Positions 16,776-25,810 of a DNA stretch of 64,000 bases are shown in pieces. How positions within the stretch are numbered: position 1 is the stretch's first letter; each line of letters begins with the position of its first letter. Location of the stretch: positions 1-64,000 of the forward strand of contig JBLNDJ010000018.1 in the NCBI GenBank assembly GCA_050261515.1, given 5' to 3'. Made by a program: the position numbers and the translations under genes. The stretch comes from JBLNDJ01 sp050261515 (GTDB taxonomy: Bacteria; Acidobacteriota; Terriglobia; Bryobacterales; Bryobacteraceae). The notes beneath the pieces are model-generated. The model was not told the DNA's origin and did no database searches. It saw only the letters and a list, made by a program, of their open reading frames with translations.

Positions 16776-18251
16776 ATGGCTTTTTCGATTCAGACCAACG
16801 TAAACTCTCTCGTCGCGCAGGAAAACCTCCGCGTCAACCAGGAATTCCAGAGCAAGACCATCGAGCGGCTGACTTCCGGCTACCGCATCAACGCCTCGGG
16901 CGACGACGCGGCGGGCCTGGCGGTCGCCAACAAGTTCCGCAGCGACACGACCGAGCTTACGCAGGGCGTGCGCAACGCCAATGACGGCATCAGCCAGATG
17001 CAGATCATCGACGGCGGCTTGAACAACATTTCTAAGATTCTCGACCGCATGAAGACGCTGGCGACGCAGTCTTCTTCGGCGACCTTCACCGGCAACCGCG
17101 CGACGCTGAACACCGAGTTCAGCCAGTTGCTGAGTGAAATCGACCGGCAGGCCTCCAACATCGGCCTGAACACGAACGGAGCCTTCAACAAGCGGCTCGA
17201 CGTCTACATCGGCGGCGCGACCAACGGCTCGGCGGCTTCGAACGCGAAGGTTGCGATCGACCTGTCGGGCGCGGCCACCGCAGTGGACACAAAGGGGCTT
17301 GGGCTTTCGGGTGCGAGCGTTGCGGGTGCGGCCATCGACCTCGGCGCGATCAACACCGGGTTCAACACCGGCGCGGCGATGACGTTCGCGGTCACCACGG
17401 TCGATTCAAACGGCGCCTCCTACACCAAAGTCTTCACCGGCCTGTCGGGCCCGGCCGTGACCTCGCAGGCCATCGTCGACAACCTGAACAACCAGCTCGC
17501 CGCCGACGCAGGAACGGCCAACGCCGGCATCACCTTTGCGATCGGCGCGGACGGCAACCTGAAGGTCGGCGGCAACAAGGCATTCCTGCTCACGACGACC
17601 GGCGCCGCCGCGGACCAGTTGCTGGCCGCTAACGTTACCGACAAGAGCAATGCGGCTCTGTACAACGCCACTTACGCCACCCTGACGGCCGCGACCGCGG
17701 CGTACACGGTGACGTTCAAGAACGCCAACGGCGACTCCCGCACGGTGAGCATAGCCAATGCCGATACGGCAGCCGCCCAGGTCACCAAGCTCAACGCGCA
17801 GTTGAAGGACATCGGTATCTCGGCGCTGCTCAACGGGGCCAACACGCTGTCTTTGCAGAGCAACAGCGACTTCACCTGGACGGCGACCGACACCACGCAT
17901 GGTGGGGTGGGCCAGGTGGCGACGGGCGGAGCGCCCACGGCGGCCGACCAGTCGCTGAGCGCGACCTCGGCGGCGCAGTCGGCGCTGGCCCGCATCCAGA
18001 ACGCGGTGACGCTGCTCGGCAACACGCAAGGTAAGGTCGGCGCCGGGCAGAACAAGCTGCAGTACGCCATCAACCTGGCGCAGTCGCAGATCTCCAGTTT
18101 CTCGGCGGCCGAGTCGCGCATCCGCGATGCCGACGTGGCCTCCGAGGCGGCGAACCTGACCAAGGCGCAAGTCTTGCAGCAGGCTTCGATCGCGGCCATG
18201 TCTCAGGCCAATTCCGCTCCCCAGATGGTGCTCAGCCTGCTGAGGGGGTAA
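16776..18251 (+). CDS. fliC: Flagellin
   Basis: Filament subunit, 491 residues. The conserved N-terminal D0/D1 helices run from MAFSIQTNVNSLVAQENL to about residue 140 (LTSGYRINASGDDAAGLAVANKF). The C-terminal D1/D0 is about residues 400-491 and ends SLLRG. Between them is a Thr/Ala-rich variable region of some 260 residues, larger than in minimal flagellins, so outer D2/D3 domains are expected. It is exported by the type III apparatus encoded at 54-64 kb. Translation is probably controlled by CsrA and FliW through the leader. Confidence 0.95.
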   Translation: MAFSIQTNVNSLVAQENLRVNQEFQSKTIERLTSGYRINASGDDAAGLAVANKFRSDTTELTQGVRNANDGISQMQIIDGGLNNISKILDRMKTLATQSSSATFTGNRATLNTEFSQLLSEIDRQASNIGLNTNGAFNKRLDVYIGGATNGSAASNAKVAIDLSGAATAVDTKGLGLSGASVAGAAIDLGAINTGFNTGAAMTFAVTTVDSNGASYTKVFTGLSGPAVTSQAIVDNLNNQLAADAGTANAGITFAIGADGNLKVGGNKAFLLTTTGAAADQLLAANVTDKSNAALYNATYATLTAATAAYTVTFKNANGDSRTVSIANADTAAAQVTKLNAQLKDIGISALLNGANTLSLQSNSDFTWTATDTTHGGVGQVATGGAPTAADQSLSATSAAQSALARIQNAVTLLGNTQGKVGAGQNKLQYAINLAQSQISSFSAAESRIRDADVASEAANLTKAQVLQQASIAAMSQANSAPQMVLSLLRG

Positions 18252-18276
18252 ACCGTTAACCACGCAGGTAACCTGA

Positions 18277-18321
18277 GCGCGCCGGACTGGGAGAACCCTC
18301 GCGGTCCGGCGCGCCCCTTTT
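18277..18321 (+). terminator. Intrinsic terminator after flagellin
   Basis: GCGCGCCGGAC at 18277-18287 pairs perfectly with GTCCGGCGCGC at 18304-18314, followed by CCCTTTT. It lies between flagellin and fliD and would limit read-through, allowing far more flagellin than FliD. The short T tract suggests partial termination. Confidence 0.75.
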
Positions 18322-18332
18322 GGGAGTGAACG

Positions 18333-19688
18333 ATGGGCTCGACCGTCTCGAACAGCACGCTGTTTGCGGGCAACAGCCGTTACGCGAACGATTTCCAGCA
18401 GGTGATCGAGCGGGCGGTCGCGATCGCGTCGTTGCCGCTGAACTCGCTCCGGTCGAGCCTTTCCGGTCTTCAGGACCAGTCCGCCGGGCTGACGGCGCTG
18501 AACACGAAGTTCGCCTCGTTGCAGACTGCGGTGCAAGCCGTGGGCACGGCAACGGGCGCGGCTTCCTACGGGGCGACGGTTTCCGACAGCGGCGTTTCGG
18601 TGGCGATCGCGGCTGGCGCGCTGCCGGCCACCTATACGGTCGAGGTTACCAGCCTCGGCTCCTACAACACCGCCATGAGCGCCGGCACGGCCCCGAAGGT
18701 TGACGATCCGGCAAGCCGGAACATCAGCACTTCGACGAACTTCACGCTGCGCGCCGGAGCCGGAAGCTACGCATTCAGCGCGTCGAACCTGAACGAAATG
18801 GTGAGCCGGATCAACGGCTCCGGGCTCGATGTGCAGGCCTCGCTCGTGAACGTGGGCTCGGCGGCCGAACCCGACTACCGGCTCTCGGTGCAGGGCACGA
18901 AGCTGGGCAGCTTGGGAATCTCGCTCGAGGACGACTCCGAGCCGGCGCCGCAGCAGTTGCTGGACACCCTGTCGGCGGGGGCGAAGGCGTCCTACAAGCT
19001 GAACGGCTACGCGACCGAGTCCACATCGGATACGCGCACGGTCGAGATCTCTCCGGGCGTGACCGTAACGCTGCTGAAGCAGAGCGATGCCGGGCAGCCC
19101 ACCACAGTGACGGTGGCTCGCAAGACGGACTCGGTCAAGAACGCCCTGAGTTCGCTTGTCGCGGCCTATAACGCAGCCGTGGACGAAGTGGACAAGAATC
19201 GCGGGCAGGGCGGGGGCGCGCTCGCCGGGCAGAGCATTGTCTATATTGCGGGCCAGGCGCTGTCGGATCTGCAGGACTATCTCCCGGACTCGGGACCGTT
19301 CACGTCGCTGGCGGATCTTGGGCTGACGACCGACCAAAGCGGGCACTTGGCCTTCGATTCCGCAGTGTTCGACAAGGCGGCCGAGGGCCGCGTCGGCGAG
19401 GTGATGACGTTCTTCGAAGGGTTCCAGAAAAGCGCGTCCGGCACGCTCGACTCGCTCGAAGACCCTTACAACGGCCAGATGCAGAACGCGCTGTCGGGGG
19501 TCAACGCCCAGATCGCGACCACCAGCGACCGCATCAGCCAACAGCAGGACCGCATCAATCAGCTAAGGCTCGACCTGAACTCCCGGATGGCGGCGGCCGA
19601 CGCGCTGATTGCCTCGCTCGAGCAGCAGGCTCTCTACATGAGCAACCTGATCCAGTCGATGCTGGCGTCGAATTCCTCGAGCCGATGA
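18333..19688 (+). CDS. fliD: Flagellar filament cap protein FliD
   Basis: 451 residues of hook-associated protein 2. The N-terminal FliD_N part (NDFQQVIERAVAIASLPLNSL) and the C-terminal coiled-coil (SDRISQQQDRINQLRLDLNSRMAAADALIASLEQQ, shown in part) flank the variable beta-rich D2/D3. It caps the growing filament and folds flagellin at the tip. GGGAG precedes the ATG. It overlaps the next small gene by ATGA. Confidence 0.92.
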   Translation: MGSTVSNSTLFAGNSRYANDFQQVIERAVAIASLPLNSLRSSLSGLQDQSAGLTALNTKFASLQTAVQAVGTATGAASYGATVSDSGVSVAIAAGALPATYTVEVTSLGSYNTAMSAGTAPKVDDPASRNISTSTNFTLRAGAGSYAFSASNLNEMVSRINGSGLDVQASLVNVGSAAEPDYRLSVQGTKLGSLGISLEDDSEPAPQQLLDTLSAGAKASYKLNGYATESTSDTRTVEISPGVTVTLLKQSDAGQPTTVTVARKTDSVKNALSSLVAAYNAAVDEVDKNRGQGGGALAGQSIVYIAGQALSDLQDYLPDSGPFTSLADLGLTTDQSGHLAFDSAVFDKAAEGRVGEVMTFFEGFQKSASGTLDSLEDPYNGQMQNALSGVNAQIATTSDRISQQQDRINQLRLDLNSRMAAADALIASLEQQALYMSNLIQSMLASNSSSR

Positions 19689-19960
19689 GCGCGAACCGGG
19701 ACCTCGCCGGCCGGTTTCGCGGCGCGGTGATTGAAGGCCGGTACGAGGACGCCCAGCGATGCCTGGGTGAGTACGCGCGCGCGGCGGCGGATCTGAAAGA
19801 TCCGGCGGCCCTGTCCGAGGCCTGCGGCCTGTTCGCCTGGGCCCGGACCCTGACGCTCGCGCGCAAGGCGGCGCTCCAGGCCGAAGCCGCCTCGCTCGAC
19901 CGAAGGCCCCGGGCCTACTTTCCCCGGCCGGCTTCGCACACGTGGGAAATGGAAGGCTGA
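19685..19960 (+). CDS. Small helical protein coupled to fliD, possible export chaperone
   Basis: 91 residues, predicted helical (RDLAGRFRGAVIEGRYEDAQRCLGEY, in parts), overlapping the fliD stop by ATGA. The slot after fliD usually holds the chaperones FliS or FliT. Sequence similarity to either is too weak to name it. Position and coupling favour a FliD or flagellin chaperone. No signal or membrane segment. Confidence 0.55.
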   Translation: MSANRDLAGRFRGAVIEGRYEDAQRCLGEYARAAADLKDPAALSEACGLFAWARTLTLARKAALQAEAASLDRRPRAYFPRPASHTWEMEG

Positions 19961-19964
19961 GCGC

Positions 19965-20345
19965 TCAGTCGTGCGCCGAGAACTGCGGCTGCGGCGGGTT
20001 CAGCTTGATCGCAATCGTCTTCTCTTCCTCGTTGACATCGAAGACCTGGCCGAAGGTCTGGTAACCCTTGGCGATGACCTGCACCCGAACCTTGCCCTGC
20101 GGGATCGATGGAATGCGCGCGACCCCTTCCTGGTTCGTCCGGGTCTCCCAATTGGTCACCACCTGCTTGCCGAATTTCACGACCGAGCGGCCCTCGACGA
20201 ACCGCACGACTACGCTGGCGCGATCGACCGGCTTATCGCTGAGGTTCTTGACCTCGATCCGGAGTTTCGCCATCGGTGGGTCCGCCCGCAGCGCCGGAAC
20301 CAGCGCCGCGCACAGAAGAGCGACGAGAAACACGAGATGCCGCAT
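19965..20345 (-). CDS. Secreted small protein with carboxypeptidase-regulatory-like domain
   Basis: 126 residues with a Sec signal (LVFLVALLCAALVPALRA, residues 4-21). The mature part is a beta-sandwich of the CarboxypepD_reg/Fn3-like type: LRIEVKNLSDKPVDRASVVV, then GVARIPSIPQGKVRVQVIAKGYQ. Such domains are structural or ligand-binding. It lies between the convergent fliD-linked gene and hpnE and has no obvious partner. Confidence 0.65.
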   Translation of the reverse strand: MRHLVFLVALLCAALVPALRADPPMAKLRIEVKNLSDKPVDRASVVVRFVEGRSVVKFGKQVVTNWETRTNQEGVARIPSIPQGKVRVQVIAKGYQTFGQVFDVNEEEKTIAIKLNPPQPQFSAHD

Positions 20346-20354
20346 AATTCCCGA

Positions 20355-21629
20355 TTATCGCAAAACGAACCGCTCGGGTCTCCCGGCCGCTTCGGCGATG
20401 GCCTCGGCCGCCAGATACCCGCTCCGGACGGCGCCTTCCATGGTGGCCGGCCAGCCGGTCCGGGTCCAGTCGCCCGCCAGGAACAGGTTGGGGGCGGCAG
20501 TGCGGGCGGGCGGGCGCAGCGCCTCCGCCTGCGGGGTGGCCGAAAACGTCGCGCGCATTTCCTTCACCACGTGCGCCTTCTCGAGCCGCGCCCCGCGCGC
20601 CTTCGGGAAAAACTCCGCCAGTTCCCGCAGCGCGAGATCGATGACCTCCTGGCGGCCGAGCGGCGCCAGGCTCCGCGACGCGCTCACGACAAGCTGCACG
20701 TACCGCCCCTCGCCCTTGTCGAACGCCCACTGGATGGTGCGGTCGAGCAGCGTGGCGTGGGGGAAGTCCATCACTGGCCGGTCGAACCAGAGGTGAATGC
20801 CCGTGATGGGCGAATGTTCGAGCGCGACAGACCCGGCCGCGGCCCGCTCGAACGGCAGCGCGCTAACGTAGTAATCCGCCGTGCGATCCTCGCCCGCGAT
20901 AACGGCCGCCACAACGCGCCCGTCCTCAAACCGGAAACAGTCCAAGGCCGCGCGAGTGTGGATCGACGTGCGCGCCAGCCCTCGAAATGCGTACAAGTCA
21001 CCCAACGGCACGGCTGAAAGACCCATATAGTGGGTATCGGCGCGTCCGAGAAACGCGAGCCGGAACACCTGGAAGCCGTGGCACGCCGCCATTCGGTCCA
21101 GGTCCTCGTTGATCGCGCTCACGAGCACCTGGCTCCAGAACCTCGAAATGGCGCGCGGCGTCTGCCCGTGCCGGCGAAGCCAGTCGAGCATGGTGATGCG
21201 GTCGAGATCCGTGCGCCCCGCCTCGCGCCCAAGGGCACGCATGCCGCAGGCGAGCGCGACTTTGTCCGCCACGCCAAGAAACGGCAGCCGCGCGAACGAG
21301 CCGAGAAAATGCGCCGGAGCGGGCAGCGCGCCCGCCTTCAAAACCGACACGCGCCCGCCGGGCTCGATGAAGCGAAACTCGCGGTAGAACCGGATGCGGT
21401 CGCGCACTCCCAGCCGCTCGTACAGATTCAGCAGGTTGGTAAAGCACGCGAGCAGCACGTGCTGGCAGTTGTCGATGACCTCGGAGCCGCCAGGAACCGG
21501 GTACGACGTCGCGCGTCCGCCGAGAAAACCGCGCGCTTCGTAAAGATCCACGTCGAAGCCCGCGCCGCCCAGCGCCGCCGCGGCCGCGATTCCGGCCAGC
21601 CCGCCGCCTGCTATGAGGACGCGGGGCAT
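20355..21629 (-). CDS. hpnE: Hydroxysqualene dehydroxylase HpnE
   Basis: 424 residues of the FAD-dependent amine-oxidase/phytoene-desaturase fold. FAD motif: LIAGGGLAGIAAAAALGGAG at residues 5-24. GRATSYPVPGG and the C-terminal LFLAGDWTRTGWPATMEGAV are diagnostic of the HpnE/squalene-associated group. It reduces hydroxysqualene to squalene for hopanoids. The start at 21629 lies 19 bases inside the upstream trpEG. The usual partners hpnC and hpnD are not in the window. Confidence 0.88.
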   Translation of the reverse strand: MPRVLIAGGGLAGIAAAAALGGAGFDVDLYEARGFLGGRATSYPVPGGSEVIDNCQHVLLACFTNLLNLYERLGVRDRIRFYREFRFIEPGGRVSVLKAGALPAPAHFLGSFARLPFLGVADKVALACGMRALGREAGRTDLDRITMLDWLRRHGQTPRAISRFWSQVLVSAINEDLDRMAACHGFQVFRLAFLGRADTHYMGLSAVPLGDLYAFRGLARTSIHTRAALDCFRFEDGRVVAAVIAGEDRTADYYVSALPFERAAAGSVALEHSPITGIHLWFDRPVMDFPHATLLDRTIQWAFDKGEGRYVQLVVSASRSLAPLGRQEVIDLALRELAEFFPKARGARLEKAHVVKEMRATFSATPQAEALRPPARTAAPNLFLAGDWTRTGWPATMEGAVRSGYLAAEAIAEAAGRPERFVLR

Positions 21630-23785
21630 GGCCGTGCGTGTCCGTAGAGACGGACCACGTTCCCCATCAGCCGCAAGCCGCAATCGCCTTCGAGCGTCAG
21701 GATCGATTCGGGATGGAACTGCACGGCCTCCATCGGAAGCTCGCGGTGCCGCACGCCCATGATCACGCCGTCTTCGGTCTGGGCCGTGACTTCCAGGCAC
21801 GCCGGAAGCGTCTCCTTCCGCGCGAACAGCGAGTGGTAGCGGCCCACCTTGAGCTTCTTCGGCAGCCCCTCGAAGATGCCCTCGCCGGAGTGCATGACCA
21901 GCGACGGCTTGCCGTGCATCGGGTAGTCGAGCACGCCGAGCGTGCCGCCGAACGCCTCCACCATCCCCTGCAACCCGAGGCACACGCCGAACACGGGAAT
22001 GCCGTTCCGCGCGGCGTAGCGCACCAGATCGGGAACGCCGAACTCCTCCGGCCGCCCCGGTCCCGGAGACACGAGGATGATCGATGGCGCGATCTGCCCG
22101 ATCAGCTCGAGCGGGAACCCGGCGCGGTACGTGACGACTTCCGCTCCCGTTTGCCGCGCGTAGTTCGCCAGCGTGTGGATAAAGCAGTCGTCGTTATCGA
22201 CCAGCAGCAGCCGCACGCCCGCGCCCTCCGCGGCCGGAGCCGGCGTTTCGACGTGAGCAGGCTTTGGCGCAGGGGGCCCGTGCAGGGCGCGGAAGAAGCC
22301 CGTCGCCTTAAGCCGCGTCTCCTGCTCCTCCATCGCCGGAATCGAGTCGTAGAGAATCGTCGCGCCGACCGGATAGTGCGCGACGCCCCCGCGCATGTGA
22401 ATCGTGCGGATCAGGATGCCGGTGTTGATGTCGCCGTTGAGCGACAGCATTCCGACCGCGCCGCCGTACCACCCGCGCGCGTCCTTTTCGAGGTCCTCGA
22501 TCGCCTGCGCTGCAGCCTTCTTCGGCGCGCCGATCACGGTCACGGCCCACATGTGGCTAAGGAACGCGTCGAGCGAATCGAAGCCCGGCTTGAGCACGCC
22601 CTCCACGTGATCCACCGTGTGGAACACGCCCGCGTAGGATTCGATCAGCCGCCGCCCGAGCACGCGCACCGACCCGGGCACGGACACGCGCGACTTGTCG
22701 TTGCGGTCCACGTCCGTGCACATCGTCAACTCGGATTCTTCCTTGGCCGAGTTCAGCAGTTCGCGTATGCTCTCGGCGTCGCGGATCGGATCGCCCGTGC
22801 GCCGCGCGGTGCCGGAGATCGGGCACGTCTCGATGCGGTCGCCTTCAATGCGCACGAACATCTCGGGCGACGCGCCTATGAGCTGTTCATCGCCGAATTG
22901 CAGGAAGAACTCGTACGGGCTGGGGCTGTGGAGCTGCATGGAGTGGAACAGCTCCGACGGGCTTCCGGCGTACGGCGTGCGGAACGTGCGGCGCAGCACG
23001 ACTTCGAAGTAATCGCCGCGGCGCATGCCCTCGCGCACCGTCTCGACGTTGGCCATGTACTCCTCGGGGGTGTGGTCGGAGACAGGCTCGGCCGGATCGG
23101 TGTGGGGCGCGGGCTGCGGCTCGGCCACGCCTGTTCGCTCCAGGCCGAGCGTCGAGAGGCCGCCCTTGTAGTCGAAGTCGTACTCGTAATGCTCGATTTG
23201 CTCCTTCTTGCGATCCATGTAATAGATGTCGTCGCAGAGGAGCAGGCGGAGGTCCTTGGTCCCGGCGCGCGGCAGCTTCAGGCGGATCGGGTCGAACTGG
23301 AACAGCAGATCGTAGCCGAATGCGCCTACCAGCGCCAGCCGGTTGTCCTTCTCGTTGCGGAACTCTTCGACCAGTGCGCGCAGCACCGAGAACACCGAGG
23401 GCTGTTTGGAGCGCTCCTCCTCGGGAAACAACGGCGGCAGCGGCTTCAGCTGTCCGCGGAGCGCGCCGCCTTCGAGGCCGAATGATTCCCAGTGCGGGTG
23501 CGGCGCGAGCACGTCCGCCAGCATCCGGTTGAACACCTCCCCGCGCTGGTTGAGCGGCCGGAATTCGACGTCGCGCCCGGCCGCGACGATTTCGAGCATC
23601 GGCCGGACGGATGCGATGTCCCACCGGGAGTAGCGCCCCGGGTATTCGTAACCCGATGAAAGATAAAAGCCGTGATGGCGGTCGAGGTCGCGCAGCAGGT
23701 GCGCCAGGCCTTTCTTGAAGGGCGCCTTCGAAAGCGTGCGCGTGACGTGAATTCCACGGGCTGTGGTGTATCTCAGTTGAGGCAT
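21611..23785 (-). CDS. trpEG: Anthranilate synthase, fused TrpE-TrpG
   Basis: 724 residues combining both subunits. The chorismate-binding domain (about 1-515) has the signature CPISGTARRTGDP, then ESELTMCTDVDRNDKSRV and IGAPKKAA. A glutamine amidotransferase follows (about 525-724) with nucleophile Cys in FGVCLGLQGM and His/Glu in VQFHPESIL. Makes anthranilate from chorismate and glutamine. The fusion type is like rhizobial TrpE(G); a phenazine-type PhzE is possible but no phenazine genes are near. Divergent from the sigma-54 activator. Confidence 0.88.
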   Translation of the reverse strand: MPQLRYTTARGIHVTRTLSKAPFKKGLAHLLRDLDRHHGFYLSSGYEYPGRYSRWDIASVRPMLEIVAAGRDVEFRPLNQRGEVFNRMLADVLAPHPHWESFGLEGGALRGQLKPLPPLFPEEERSKQPSVFSVLRALVEEFRNEKDNRLALVGAFGYDLLFQFDPIRLKLPRAGTKDLRLLLCDDIYYMDRKKEQIEHYEYDFDYKGGLSTLGLERTGVAEPQPAPHTDPAEPVSDHTPEEYMANVETVREGMRRGDYFEVVLRRTFRTPYAGSPSELFHSMQLHSPSPYEFFLQFGDEQLIGASPEMFVRIEGDRIETCPISGTARRTGDPIRDAESIRELLNSAKEESELTMCTDVDRNDKSRVSVPGSVRVLGRRLIESYAGVFHTVDHVEGVLKPGFDSLDAFLSHMWAVTVIGAPKKAAAQAIEDLEKDARGWYGGAVGMLSLNGDINTGILIRTIHMRGGVAHYPVGATILYDSIPAMEEQETRLKATGFFRALHGPPAPKPAHVETPAPAAEGAGVRLLLVDNDDCFIHTLANYARQTGAEVVTYRAGFPLELIGQIAPSIILVSPGPGRPEEFGVPDLVRYAARNGIPVFGVCLGLQGMVEAFGGTLGVLDYPMHGKPSLVMHSGEGIFEGLPKKLKVGRYHSLFARKETLPACLEVTAQTEDGVIMGVRHRELPMEAVQFHPESILTLEGDCGLRLMGNVVRLYGHARPCPASS

Positions 23786-23825
23786 GCTGCTTGCGGGATA
23801 AGGTCAGGATAGCACGCAGCCCCCT

Positions 23826-23853
23826 AAAGATACCCGCCGGACCGCCCGATCTA
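23826..23853 (+). promoter_or_regulatory. Sigma-28-type promoter of the sigma-54 activator
   Basis: TAAAGATA, 12 bases, CCCGATCT: same -10 and same spacer as before fliW. It ends 13 bases before the ATG at 23867, also as in fliW. This ties the activator to the flagellar regulon. Confidence 0.65.
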
Positions 23854-23866
23854 CTAGCGAGGCAAA

Positions 23867-25287
23867 TGCGAGTTCTATGGGCCATCTCGGGACACAGCGG
23901 CGGTTCGGGGGAGCCCGAAGCGGTTTCGGCGGCGTGCGGCTGCGCGGTCGAGAAGGCCGCGGGAGGGCTCGATGCCATTGCTTCCGTCCGGGCCTGCGCC
24001 TACGACGCGGTGGTAGGCGAGTTCCCGATGCCGGGCTGGACGCCGGAGGAGTGGCTCGAAGAGCTGCGGCGCGCGGACCGCAACCTGCCCGCGATCGTAC
24101 GCACTCGGCGCGGCTCGTGCCGCGACGCCGTGCGCCTCACGAAATTGGGAGCTTATGACTACATTGACGGGCAGTGCGCCCCCGAGGAGATTGCGCGCGT
24201 GGTTCGAGAAGCGTGCCGCGGGCGCCGGCTTGGGCCCGGCGGCAACGGCCCGGAAGCGGAGCCGTGGAAGCGCCTGCTGGTCGGCGAGTCCAGGCCCATC
24301 AAAAACGTCGAGCAGATCATCCGGATGATCGCGCCGCGGCGCTCCACGGTCCTGATCACGGGAGAGACCGGAACGGGCAAGGAGATGGCCGCGCGAGCGA
24401 TTCACATGGCGAGCGGGCGGAGCGCCCAACCCTTTGTGGCAGTCAACTGTAGCGCGCTGCCCGAGGCGCTGCTTGAAGCCGAGTTGTTCGGTCACGTGAA
24501 AGGCGCTTTCACGGGGGCGTTCACCCAGCGTGTCGGAAGGTTCGAACAGGCCAATCACGGCACTTTGTTCCTGGACGAGATCGGGGACATGCCGCTCGAT
24601 CTGCAAGCGAAGCTCCTGCGCGTGGTCCAGGAGCGCGAGTTGCAGCGGCTGGGAAGCTCGGAAACGTTGAAGCTCGACGTCCGGATCGTCGCGGCTTCGA
24701 ACGCGGACCTGGCCGGGCGCGTGCGCGAGGGCAAATTCCGCGAAGACCTCTATTACAGGCTGAACGTCGTGCCGATCCGAATGCCCGGCCTGAGAGAACG
24801 CCTCTCGGACATTCCCTTGCTGGCGCATCACTTCATCGACAAGATCTGCCGCCTGGAGGACGTCGCGCGGAAGGAGATCTCGCGGGAGGCTCTCGACCGG
24901 CTGTGCGGCTACACCTGGCCGGGCAATGTGCGGCAACTCGAAAACGCCGTCGAAATGGCGGTCGCGCTGAGCGGAGACGCGGGGGTCCTCTCGCCGGCCG
25001 ATTTCCCTTTGCCCGCTGAATCGCCCTCGAAATACGCCGAGAGCCCCGCGGCGCCGGTGATCCGGCTGCCCGACGATGGTCTCGATTTCGAGAGCACCGT
25101 GACGCGCATCGAGCGCAGCATTCTCGAACAGGCGCTCGAACGCACCCGCGGCAACAAGAAGCTCGCGGCCCGGATGCTGCGCCTCAAACGAACTACTCTC
25201 TCGGCAAAACTCAAAAGTCTCGGGGAAGCTTGCGGCGCAAGCCCGCGGCCTGCGACGCCCTCTCAGGCCGTTCCGATGACGGCGTGA
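23867..25287 (+). CDS. Sigma-54-dependent transcriptional activator with degenerate receiver
   Basis: 473 residues. Residues 1-115 resemble a receiver, but YDAVVGEFPMPG places Glu52 where the phosphoacceptor Asp belongs, and the acidic pair and the conserved Lys are lost. The AAA+ domain follows with ITGETGTGKE (Walker A), the sigma-54 contact loop GAFTGA, and LFLDEIGDM. A Fis-type helix-turn-helix (RTRGNKKLAARMLRLKRTTL) ends the protein. The start at 23867 follows GAGG and the sigma-28-type promoter. It is probably a flagellar regulator of the FleQ/FlrC kind. Its last 77 bases overlap the convergent sortase gene. Confidence 0.85.
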
Positions 25288-25810
25288 CCTCGCGAGCCTG
25301 AACGACGTACCGGCGGGGTGCGTGCCCCACGTAGCGGAACGGATAACACGTAACCAGCGTCAGCGTCGGATCCGCGGAAGCCTGGAGCACCTCGACGTCA
25401 TCGGGGTTCACGATGCTCAACGACGTCACACGGTATTCGTAAGTTCCCGACGGCGTGCGGACCAGAATCGTATCGTTTTTGCGCACGTTACGGAGGCCGC
25501 GGAAGAACGTGTCGCGGTGGCCCGCGAGGCCGGCGTTGCCGGATTCGCCCGGCAGGGCCGTGCCTTCAATGTGTCCGACGGCGCGGCGAAGCGCGGCGTC
25601 CGTGGTCCCGCGGACGATCATTGCCCGCACGCCGGCGCGAGGAATCTCGATTCGTCCGATGACATCGGAAGAAGCGGCGGGTGCGGCGGCGAACGCGCGC
25701 TCTTCGCGCGCTTGCCAGGCGGTCCGCTCGAAGTACACGTAACCATACCAGCCCAGCAGCACGGCCGCGGCCGCCCAGAAGAAAACCTCCGCTGCTCGCA
25801 GCACTTTCAT
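25211..25810 (-). CDS. Class D-like sortase
   Basis: 199 residues: an N-terminal membrane anchor (FFWAAAAVLLGWYGYVYF, residues 10-27) and a sortase beta-barrel. The catalytic set is His98 in AGHRDTFF, Cys155 in TLVTCYPF, and Arg166/167 in GHAPRRYVV. It cleaves LPxTA/G-type signals and joins the protein to an amino group. It overlaps the VWA gene by ATGA, and the gene before that encodes an LPRTA protein, its evident substrate. The tail overlaps the sigma-54 activator gene. Confidence 0.88.
   Translation of the reverse strand: MKVLRAAEVFFWAAAAVLLGWYGYVYFERTAWQAREERAFAAAPAASSDVIGRIEIPRAGVRAMIVRGTTDAALRRAVGHIEGTALPGESGNAGLAGHRDTFFRGLRNVRKNDTILVRTPSGTYEYRVTSLSIVNPDDVEVLQASADPTLTLVTCYPFRYVGHAPRRYVVQAREVTPSSERPERASQAAGLRRKLPRDF

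Noticed and set aside
17406..19541. 711-residue minus-strand frame
   Set aside because: Antisense to flagellin and fliD, spans the terminator, no recognisable domain.
21638..23485. 615-residue plus-strand frame
   Set aside because: Antisense shadow of trpEG.
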